Part shown: piece after piece, positions 52,639-61,500 of the stretch | Layout: the number at the start of each line of letters is the position of its first letter | Numbering within the stretch: the stretch's first letter is position 1 | Origin: Candidatus Brocadia sp. | Lineage (GTDB): Bacteria; Planctomycetota; Brocadiia; Brocadiales; Brocadiaceae | Length of the DNA stretch: 64,000 bases | NCBI GenBank assembly: GCA_021646415.1 | Contig: SOEU01000001.1 | Span: forward strand, 1-64,000 | Reading direction: 5' to 3' | Translations under genes and position numbers: made by a program | The notes under the pieces: model-generated | What the model saw: only the letters and a program-made list of their open reading frames with translations | Databases searched by the model: none | Told to the model about the DNA's origin: nothing

Positions 52639-54099
52639 CTATTTTATACCGCACCTTTTCCTCAGGGCATGACTGACCGAAAAAATCCGCTGACGGATAC
52701 CTTTAAAGGAAATGATGTAAAAGAAATATAATACCAAAGTAAGAATCAAAAGTCCAACATTGCTTAATGAACCACGGTGAACTAAGGTTAGTATGACAAA
52801 TATGATTCCTGCTGGCCACAAGACCTTCAGTAAGGAGCCTTGTGTCTCTGATCTCTTTATCCCCCAGATGATCTTCAGCAAATAACTCCTTAAAAGGGTT
52901 TCAAACACCTTTGTCACGAGAAAGGCTATTGCAGCGCCAACGAAGCTATAGTACATGATCAGCGGTACAGCAAGGATGATGTTTATGACAAATTCCAGTA
53001 TTGCCCAGGGAATAAATTTCTTTATCTCCCGTGAGGCTGAAAGGGTCACGTTTACAGGGGAGTTAAAGACCTGCAAGGCATAGGCCCATCCCAGGATTGT
53101 TAAGGCCAGGGTTGATGGGAGATATTCTTTGCCAAAGATAAGGGTGATAATTTCTTCAGGAAAGAATGTGGTGGCAAGGATCAGTGGAAATATGATTAAC
53201 ACGAGGAGTGATTTTGTTGACTCTGCGATAATGTTTCTCACAATCACGGGATTTTCTGCATGGGAAGAGACCGTCGGAACGGCGGCCTGTCTGAAACTTT
53301 CAGGAAGCATCAGGGCGCTTTTACATACAGAAGAGGGGGGGTTGTAGTATCCCATTGCTGCTTCTCCTGAAAAAGGTCCCGGGAGTTTGGAAAGAAGGAG
53401 GATGTTCATATTATTCGTGGCCTGCTGGAGAAATGAAAGAAGTGCAAAGGGCATGGATTGTAACAACAACTCTTTCCAAACTGACAGATTGAAGGCGAAT
53501 CGATATTTAAGGAATCTCTTCCATACCCAGATACCGGTAATGACTGCACCCAATATATTTCCAAAAAAAGAAACCAAAACAATACCTTTTAAGCCATAAC
53601 CAAAATAGAGAATAAGAATATTGGACATATTAATGAAAAAGGATAAGAGAACAGAGGTAACTGCAGGCATCTTAAACCTCTCAAAGGCCATATATAAAAT
53701 ACCAAAGGAGTTTGAAAATGCAGAAAATATAGCAGAGAGCCCTGTTATATAGATAAGGAATTTAACTTCTCCGCTATATCCCAGCATGTTTATTACGAGC
53801 ACAAGGATAGGATAGAGCAGTATAAAAATGCATACCCTGAGGGAAAGGGTGTGGTTAAACAGTACTTCTACGTTTGTTTTGTTTCTGGATATTTCTCTTA
53901 CCGCCATTGGGAATATACCAAAGTTGCCAAACGAGGAAAAGATTAACAGCACGGTACCGATAAAGGCATACAAGCCAAAATCCTGCAGTCCAAGAACTCT
54001 TGCAGCGTAAGCGATGAAAAAGAAGGAAAAAAGCTTATTCGCTATCCCGGAGAGAAAGACAAATCCCGTATTTTTTATGAGTCTGCTACCAATTCCCAA
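52639..54099 (-). CDS. Polysaccharide flippase (Wzx/MATE-like)
   Basis: A 486-residue membrane protein with about 12-14 hydrophobic segments, beginning LIKNTGFVFLSGIANKLFSF, YAARVLGLQDFGLYAFIG and FGIFPMAVREISR. These are typical of the polysaccharide-biosynthesis/O-antigen flippase family (MVF/MOP superfamily). It should turn lipid-linked repeat units from the inner to the outer face of the cytoplasmic membrane. The TTG start has GGAGG 7 bases upstream. It is the first gene of the minus-strand run that includes the AP-superfamily pair. Confidence 0.88.
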   Translation of the reverse strand: MGIGSRLIKNTGFVFLSGIANKLFSFFFIAYAARVLGLQDFGLYAFIGTVLLIFSSFGNFGIFPMAVREISRNKTNVEVLFNHTLSLRVCIFILLYPILVLVINMLGYSGEVKFLIYITGLSAIFSAFSNSFGILYMAFERFKMPAVTSVLLSFFINMSNILILYFGYGLKGIVLVSFFGNILGAVITGIWVWKRFLKYRFAFNLSVWKELLLQSMPFALLSFLQQATNNMNILLLSKLPGPFSGEAAMGYYNPPSSVCKSALMLPESFRQAAVPTVSSHAENPVIVRNIIAESTKSLLVLIIFPLILATTFFPEEIITLIFGKEYLPSTLALTILGWAYALQVFNSPVNVTLSASREIKKFIPWAILEFVINIILAVPLIMYYSFVGAAIAFLVTKVFETLLRSYLLKIIWGIKRSETQGSLLKVLWPAGIIFVILTLVHRGSLSNVGLLILTLVLYFFYIISFKGIRQRIFSVSHALRKRCGIK

Positions 54100-54127
54100 A
54101 GGTATCCTCCCAAGTTAAATGGGTAGG

Positions 54128-54196
54128 GTGGGCACCGCCCACCAGAAGACCGCTCACGTGTCAGCGTTGCTTTGTTTTTCGGTGGGCGGTGCCCAC
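54128..54196. repeat. Long-loop inverted repeat, 16-bp perfect arms
   Basis: GTGGGCACCGCCCACC (54128-54143) and GGTGGGCGGTGCCCAC (54181-54196) are exact complements separated by 37 bases. Each arm contains its own short palindrome. It fills the gap between the flippase and ACP genes. No T-run follows, so it is better taken as a mobile or dispersed palindromic element than as a terminator. Confidence 0.65.
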
Positions 54197-54293
54197 TTAC
54201 ATGAGGACACGGACAAACGTTATTTGTTCGTGCTACCCAGAAAAACCGCGTAATAAAATGTAAATCTCTATATTGATCGCAGAGAAAAGCAAT

Positions 54294-54596
54294 TTATAGT
54301 GTATTGAGATGCGTATATAAAAATTCTACCACATCTGATACACACAGATCGTCAACGTTGCGGTTATCGGACAGAAAGAGCGTTTGGAAGGGCAAGCCCT
54401 GCCTTTGAAAGTGCTTTTCTATGGCGATGACGAGCTGAACCATTTGAATAGACGTTAATGCAAGATCTGCTACAAGTCGTGTCTCCTTCCCGATGGTACC
54501 GGAAAGACCATTTTCCCAGTCGCAAGACATTTCTTCTATAATTTTGATGAGATCGTGAAGGATTGTGTCCCGATCAAAACAATGGTTATTTTTCAT
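54294..54596 (-). CDS. Acyl carrier protein
   Basis: A 100-residue ACP: DLALTSIQMVQLVIAIEKHF contains the phosphopantetheine-attachment Ser in a TSIQ context (DSL is the common form), followed by a helix ending HLNTL. GGAG lies about 10 bases before the ATG. It lies downstream of the PKS, acyltransferase and radical SAM genes on the same strand, so it may serve them as carrier. Compared with a fatty-acid ACP, the TSIQ in place of DSLD points to a specialised carrier. Confidence 0.78.
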   Translation of the reverse strand: MKNNHCFDRDTILHDLIKIIEEMSCDWENGLSGTIGKETRLVADLALTSIQMVQLVIAIEKHFQRQGLPFQTLFLSDNRNVDDLCVSDVVEFLYTHLNTL

Positions 54597-54618
54597 CTTA
54601 CATATCTCCGGACGGAAC

Positions 54619-54792
54619 TCATAATTGACTGAATAAAAAACAGGGTATCAGCACCACCAGCATAGTCTGCGGCTTGGTTAGTCCGAAAACTGCAAGGTTA
54701 GCGCCGCCATTTCTCCTTAAAGGGATTATTTTCTCAGTATTGTACGTATTCTTAATTGATTCATTCTGATCATAGAGCTTTTGTCTTTTCAT
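54619..54792 (-). CDS. Small hypothetical membrane protein
   Basis: Fifty-seven residues from the ATG at 54792 (AAGGAA lies about 5 bases upstream): a basic, polar first half, then TKPQTMLVVLIPCFLFSQL, which could span the membrane. It overlaps neither the ACP gene nor the radical SAM fragment. No family is recognised and it may not be real. Confidence 0.3.
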   Translation of the reverse strand: MKRQKLYDQNESIKNTYNTEKIIPLRRNGGANLAVFGLTKPQTMLVVLIPCFLFSQL

Positions 54793-54823
54793 TTCCTTCT
54801 TTTTGCGCTGCCTGCCTAATGAT

Positions 54824-56120
54824 TTATTGAACGATGCGTAAAAGAAAATTTGGAGGCAAAATTGATGCAATTTTTCGGGCCGGACGACTTCCCAAAACGC
54901 GCAAGACAAATTTTGGGATATATCGCCTTATTCGTGGTCGCCGATTCAGTACCTGAGCAGCAAACAAAACTAGAGCAGTCTCATAATTCTTCTGATATTG
55001 AATTTTACTTCTTGAACCGAAAAACCTAACTATCTTTTCAAAAGACGAGTCAATAATACCATCTTTGACTGCCCTTTCATAGATCGGGCTGCCAGGAAAA
55101 AAAACCAGAACAAAAACGCTAAATTTTACCCACCTTGAAAGAAGATCAATTATGTATTTATAGGTTTGAATGATATCGTCTTTTGTTTCGTATGGATTAT
55201 CAATAATAAAATCGAGCATAACCTTTAAATCATACTTTTTACAATATGGCAGGAGTTGATGAATAGCTTCCTTTGTTTTTACCACTTTAATATTTCGATT
55301 GGACACCTCATCGATAACCCGCTGACTTCCTGATTGCACACCCATCTGAATAATTTTCAAACCCGCATCCAAAAATATTTCCAGCTTTTCCTTGCGAAAG
55401 GTATTTGCACTCACACAAAATACGAATGGGAGTCCTATCTTCTCTTTATAGTGCTTGGCGAAAGCCTCTAACTGTTTTTTGTCTCTCAGGAGAAAATCAT
55501 CGTCGCCAAAAGCCACACCCTGAAAAAAGCCAAGATGCCTGATTGTATATTCCAATTCGTTTAGTACCCGATTGACTTTGAGAGATATCATGGTCAAATA
55601 AAAATTGATTATCTAAATCATAGTCATAGTAGGGAAGGCTATCCAGATCGTGTAACGGCGGCAATACATCATTTTTCCTATATGAACCATTTACATGAAA
55701 AGCCATATTCGGTGTATTGAAATAATCAGCGCCGCTCTCCATCTTGTTTACGAAATCGACTACAGCCACATCACCCTCGGCAAAACAAACACCATCGGCG
55801 TAACGGAGACTGATTCCTGGCGCAGAAATGCAGTGAGGGCCGCCCCAAATTACTTTCATGCCGGGATATTTTTTATGAACAAATTCTGTAATTTGTACGG
55901 CCTTCATGACATGACTCGTATAAACCGCAATCATAACCAGATCGCAGTCTTTCAATATCTCGTGCAACCGGTCAATCTCATGTGGTTCATAGGCAAGATT
56001 TTCACGTGTAGCAAGTAAAATATTCCTTACCGAATGGCCGGCCCGTTTCAGCAAAGACGAAATTAGGCGTGAGCCATCGCAAGATATTGCACCGGTAGTA
56101 TTAAAAAGTGCGATTCTCAT
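54824..56120 (-). pseudogene. B12-binding radical SAM gene with internal deletion
   Basis: Two frames abut. The first, from 56120, is a complete cobalamin-binding domain: MRIALFNTTG, MKVIWGGPHCISAPG, VCFAEGDVAVVDFV and DSLPYYDYDLDNQFLFDHDI. The second, to 54824, is the C-terminal radical SAM half: LKVNRVLNELEYTIRHLGFF, VAFGDDDFLLRDKK, QMGVQSGSQRVIDEV and FIIDNPYETKDDI. Between them the segment that should carry CxxxCxxC is missing and the frame shifts near 55585. Without the cluster the enzyme cannot do radical SAM chemistry, so it is a pseudogene. It sits among the PKS-linked genes. Confidence 0.8.
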
Positions 56121-56166
56121 ACATGTAGCCCCTAACAGTAAATGAGAAATTCTCTAATGAATTGTT

Positions 56167-58536
56167 TTACACAATTGAAATCGCAAAAATGAAATCGCCA
56201 TCATGCCGTGTATAGGCAGTAAAACTCATATCCTTGTAATCGTTCAATTGCCTCGCTAATTCTCCGGAAAGCGCCAATGATACTTCACCTGATTCTGCAT
56301 CAATCTTCTGAACGAACAGATTGAGGGGATTTCCTGTCATTCCCCGGCCAAGGGCTTTCGCTACCGCTTCCTTGGCGCACCAAAGCCTTAAAAGCCATTG
56401 TTCTCTTTTTGATACAGGAACTGCAGAAAGGAGCGTCTGTTCCTTCGATGATAAGGCTATTCTTTCCAGCCCCTCGTGATTCTGGCCAACTGGCTCCATA
56501 TCAACACCTACACCCAGATGGTTACCACGCTTACCGGCTACGGCTGCTGCGCTTCTTTCCGAATGGGTAATGGAAATGGTTAAACGGCAGTCTAACCTCC
56601 CGATGAGTTCCCCGCCAGCAAGGGGCCGTCCATGCCTGTCCGTGGTAATTTCTATGTCTGCCGGATTTGCTTTCAGCTGGTACTGATCTTTCAGGAAGAG
56701 ACGCACTGCATCCTTTGCAGCCAGTCTGCCAAGCAGCCATTCCTTACGGCGTTTTTCCGGCCCAGAAAGACGAAGCCAAACCTCCAGTTCCCGGTGGCTG
56801 AGAATGCCGGGAATCAATGGGTGAAGCAGTCTCTCATCTCCTGTTTCAGAGACACGGCAGCACTGGAACCCCAATGAGGGTGGTAAATGGGAGACGAGCT
56901 GAGGCCATGGGACGCTGATCATGGTATCATCTGGGGTCTTGTCTTGTCTGGCCAGGAATGCACTCATGATTTCCTGCTGTGCGGTCAGGAACCGTTCCAT
57001 TGTTTGCAGGTAATCCAGCATGGCCTTGGATCGGGTACCATGCTGTGATTGAAGGTCATTCTTCTGCGTTGTTTGAACAGAAGGTTTGTTGTTTGTTACG
57101 GGTAAAGGCAGAGATGCTTGATCCGGTGTATCTCTCTTGTATGGGGATTGCGTTTCAAAAAGCGATAATCTTTTTGGTACACGGTGTGCGTAGAGATAAT
57201 CAAGACGCATACGGACACCATGAGTAGCCAGCAAACCAATCATATAATTGATCTGTGTTATACCTGAACGCTGTGAGACATTCGACGGTACAGCTATGTA
57301 GCGACGATTTTGCAGGATATCATCAACAAAACTGGTCAGATTTCCCCTGGGGCCTACCTCGACAAATATTCGTACCCCGTCAGCGTACATTGCATTTATT
57401 GTCTCATGAAAACGTACCGGCCGGCACCACTGTTCAACTGCAAGCCGCCGAATTTCCTCCGGATCATCCTGATGCGATTGTGCTGTCGCACAGGAGTAAA
57501 CAGGGATGCGGGGGGAGACAATTTTGAGTGTCTGGAAGAAAGGAAAAAACTGGTCACAGACTGGCTTGAATGAAGGGGTATGATAGGCGCGATGAAACGG
57601 TAACAGGTTACATATGGCCCCCTGAGATTGTAGCCGATTCGTTACGCTGGCTATTGTTGCTTCGGAACCGCAGAGAACTACCTGATGCGGGCAATTATCC
57701 ATAGCCATATGGAGCAACCCTCCACTTTCAGCTACCACTGAATTCACCACAGAGGGATTTGCAGCACCTACTGCCAGGAGTCTTGCTTCGGGGATTTGTT
57801 TTCCTAAGGATTCATGTATGCGTAATAAATCAAGGGCGAGTTGAATAACCTGTTCCTCACTTTGGATATTCACTGCGCCTGAAGCCATCAGTGCTACGAA
57901 CTCTCCGCTGCTGTGACCAACCATTGCATCGGGTCGGATTTCCAAATGATCAAGTATGGTAAACAGTGCCTGGTTAACAATAAAAACCGCTGCCACAGCA
58001 AAGTCCATTTGCCAGAGAATTTGCTCAGAGGAATTAATCCCCGAGGAGTGAGCATGGGGTAAGGGAAATACTATCTGACTGGGCAGAATATCCCTCTTGT
58101 TGTTAAGAAATGCCCGGTCGATTCGGTCGAAGCAATCTCTAACATCCTGAAAATGATGGTATAGATCGGCTAGCATATTGACATATTGCGATCCCTCCCC
58201 CGGGAAAAGAAAGGCAAGGGTGCCCTCCCGGCTTAAAGGTTCTTCAAAAAAAAATATTCCGCTTTTGTCCTTAATTCTGTTGCAGCGGGGATTCGCCAAT
58301 TGTTTAAGGCTATGGTCAAGTTTTTTTTCTAAATCCTGCAGGGAATTTGCAACGATCGCAAGGCGACATCCGGATTCCTGCAAAGGGCAGTTCAGAGTGA
58401 AAGCCAGATCCTTAAGTTCAAGTGCGGGATTATTTGAAATAAACCGGCAGAGCCGGCCGGCCGCTTTCGTCAGATCATGACGGGACTCTCCCTGAAGGAT
58501 AAAGACCTCTGTATCCCAGTGGTGAAGAAGACTCAT
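56167..58536 (-). CDS. Acyltransferase-phosphopantetheinyltransferase fusion (PfaB-like)
   Basis: The 789-residue protein has a malonyl/acyltransferase domain with LAFLFPGEGSQYVNML and the serine motif GHSSGEF (207-213), and the usual H in AYHTPSFKP. After a linker with FLTAQQEIMSAFLARQ it ends in a Sfp/AcpS-type phosphopantetheinyltransferase: LGVGVDMEPVG, ALSSKEQTLL and WCAKEAVAKALGRGM. The start at 58536 overlaps the PKS stop by 4 bp (ATGA). This corresponds to PfaB with a PfaE-like function fused on, so a single protein both loads acyl units and activates the carrier domains. Confidence 0.85.
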   Translation of the reverse strand: MSLLHHWDTEVFILQGESRHDLTKAAGRLCRFISNNPALELKDLAFTLNCPLQESGCRLAIVANSLQDLEKKLDHSLKQLANPRCNRIKDKSGIFFFEEPLSREGTLAFLFPGEGSQYVNMLADLYHHFQDVRDCFDRIDRAFLNNKRDILPSQIVFPLPHAHSSGINSSEQILWQMDFAVAAVFIVNQALFTILDHLEIRPDAMVGHSSGEFVALMASGAVNIQSEEQVIQLALDLLRIHESLGKQIPEARLLAVGAANPSVVNSVVAESGGLLHMAMDNCPHQVVLCGSEATIASVTNRLQSQGAICNLLPFHRAYHTPSFKPVCDQFFPFFQTLKIVSPRIPVYSCATAQSHQDDPEEIRRLAVEQWCRPVRFHETINAMYADGVRIFVEVGPRGNLTSFVDDILQNRRYIAVPSNVSQRSGITQINYMIGLLATHGVRMRLDYLYAHRVPKRLSLFETQSPYKRDTPDQASLPLPVTNNKPSVQTTQKNDLQSQHGTRSKAMLDYLQTMERFLTAQQEIMSAFLARQDKTPDDTMISVPWPQLVSHLPPSLGFQCCRVSETGDERLLHPLIPGILSHRELEVWLRLSGPEKRRKEWLLGRLAAKDAVRLFLKDQYQLKANPADIEITTDRHGRPLAGGELIGRLDCRLTISITHSERSAAAVAGKRGNHLGVGVDMEPVGQNHEGLERIALSSKEQTLLSAVPVSKREQWLLRLWCAKEAVAKALGRGMTGNPLNLFVQKIDAESGEVSLALSGELARQLNDYKDMSFTAYTRHDGDFIFAISIV

Positions 58537-61500
58537 TCGTTGTTTCCTCTGGCTGGTGCGGCAACACCGGCGAGCCGGTTCAGTGCTTTGCTGCACGAAG
58601 CTTCTACCCCCTCCATGAAAGCCAGCATCCGGCCGGCAGTATCGAGGAAGTAAATATTCACTGAAAGAATATGCCCGCCATGGCGGGGGTATGCCTCCAG
58701 AGAACAACGAACCGGTGAATCAGAAGGAGAACCAAAACGGCGGTAAGATTTAAAACCGGTAGGAAGCGGTGTCATATCGTAATGGAAACGCTCCCACAGG
58801 ATAGCGAGCTGTAAGCTACAGTCAAGGAGTACCGGATCGATCAACCACCGGCTGCCGGTATCCTGATTAAGGCATTGGTCTGGTGACGATGGAAGAAGGA
58901 AGGCACATATCCCCTGGTGATTGATTCCTTCAATCGTTGATATGCCTTGAAAACAAGGACCATGAAACAGCCAGCGCCGGTAAATGTCATCTACTGTTAT
59001 GGGAAACGGACGAAGCCCGCAGAGTACCCCGGAATCGTACAGTGGGGGCGATGGAAGCCGCTTCCCTAACTGTACTATTGCACGGTAACAGGGATGACCC
59101 GGCTTATTCAATTCGTAAATTTCCATTTTTATCTCGCGAGTCAGATTTTCATGGGAAGAATGAGACTGTGGTTGAGCTACGATACGGATATCACGGGTGC
59201 CATTACCCATAACAATCCCCCGAATGAGAGCAAGGGATTGAATACCCGCAATCTCCCACTCTGGCCATCCTTTTTGAGCGACCTCTGCCATCAACTCCAT
59301 TGCCATAGTCATTGGCAGCACAGGCTTTCCATCAAGCCGGTGGTCCTGCAAGTATAAATCAAATGCCGGATCCAGTGCCCGGACAAACTCAACAGTACCA
59401 TCACTTTCCAGCCGCAGTGGTGCACCATTAAGGAGGGGAAGTGTATCTGGAGGAGAGGTCATTTGTTCGACCTCAAAATCAGACCATGGCCCGTTTCCAA
59501 TAACAACCTCGGTTTCTCCCTTCCTGCCCAATCGGAGTTCCTCATCGAACAATCGCCGGCCTGTTCTGGGTGAAACGAGTTGAACACCGCGCTCAGCAAA
59601 CTGTCTTTTCGTTTCCGCTGAAACCATCCCTGTCTTATCCCACGGACCCCAATTGATCGCCACAACCCGCGCCGGCCATCGGTTGTCCAGGTAAGCCGCC
59701 AGTTTATTCAGCACTTCATTTGCGGCAGCATAATCGCTCTGACCACGGTTGCCGAAACACCCGACCACTGAAGAGAAAAAAACCAGGAACTTGAGCGAAT
59801 CGGGTCGAAGTTTGCGGCTGAGGATGAAGGCGCTATCGGCTTTTGTATGAAAGACCCGATCAAAAGAATCAGGAGTCTTATCTTCAAGCAACTTGTCTTC
59901 GATAACTCCGGCGCCGTGAATGACGCCATCCAGCCTGCCATAGGAACGATAGACTTCATCGATGAGGTTACTGAAGATATGCTCATCGGCAACATCTGCC
60001 TGATAGTACCGCACGGTTGCCCCGGCCTGCTGCATCACCGACAGGTTATTCCGCATTTCTCTCTCCTGTATCAGATGAGAATATGAAGCTTCAACCTGGG
60101 CAGGAGTGACCAGTTGTCCCTGCTGGTTCATCCGGTTGATTAGCGCCGACCTGAGTTCTTGCGGCGAGATGAGTTCTGCGGTTTCAGAGGACTCATGAGA
60201 TACAGGCAAAGGGGCACGTCCAACCAGTATGAGGGTAGGCCGGTAGCGCTTTGCCAGTTCGCAAGCCACCTCAGCCGTGATGCCTCTGGCACCACCGGTA
60301 ATAAGTATGACACATTTTGAATCAATGGTCAGATTGTCCGGGACGTTCTGATCCAGGAGAACCTTCCTGGGCTTAAGAATGAATCGATGCGAATCCCTGT
60401 AGACAACTTCGGCCTGTTTGCTATTACCGGTCATCTCACAGAGCAGATTATCTGCTATGGCTGGATTCTGTTTTTCTTTGCCTAAATGAATTACCTTGCA
60501 ACAGACACGTGGCCACTCTAAGGTTAATGTCTTGATCAATCCGGCAATTCCACCCTGGCCCGGGGAAAAAGGTACAAACTCCTTCGTATTGTTATTGAAT
60601 GCACAGCCCATGCCGGTTGTCGCTATCAGCCAGCTACCTCCCGCTTCAGCAGCCCGCTTGAGGTCTGTGCCTGCTGCCCTGGCAAGATAGAAGAGACTCT
60701 TGGCTTCCAGAGAAAGACAATTCCTCCATCCTTTCATATCCATTTCTTCAAAGGACATTCCCTTCTTCAAGGGGAGGAGGTGAATGATACCGGTAATTGT
60801 ACCGTGCTTCTTCCGAACAATGGCCACGAGGTCGGCTACTCCTGTTGGGTCCGTCAAGTCTGTCGTGTAAAGATTTGTTTCTGCTTCTGCGGTTTTATTA
60901 CCCATTCGAACGAGAATAACAACCCCCCCGAGATTTCTGAGTTTATCTGACAGTATACTGGCAATCCCCTGCTCATCGTCAGTAATGATGAAGACTGAAT
61001 CCGGAGTTAATTTCAATGGCAGATTCCTTAATGGGGCATTGGCTGTCGTCAGGAGACAGCGGTAGACTTCGGCAGTATCAGTACTTGCTTCGGAAGAGGT
61101 TTGAGTATGTGCAACTTCCTGACGTTGAAGAGTTGCCGTATCTGTTTTCAAATCAGGTGGAGACTGAAAGGCATTATTGATTGCATCAATAATACTGCGC
61201 AAGGTCTTGATTTTCGTCAATTCCTCCATTGCCATCTGTGTCTCTCCATAATTGGAGAGGTAGGCACGCTGGAGGGCGCCGAGGATCTCGACCCGTTTGA
61301 TGGAATCAATGCCCAGATCGGCTTCGATATTGAGATCCAGGCCGAGCATTTCCTGCGGATAGCCGGTACGCTCGCTCACAATCTGAAGGAGTTGTGTTGT
61401 CAGTTGCTCTCTGTCAAAAGAGGGTTTCTGTTCCTGTACAAAAGAGAGCCTGGCGGCAACAGCCGCTTGTTGATCAGGAGTTGGTTTATCTGACTGATCT

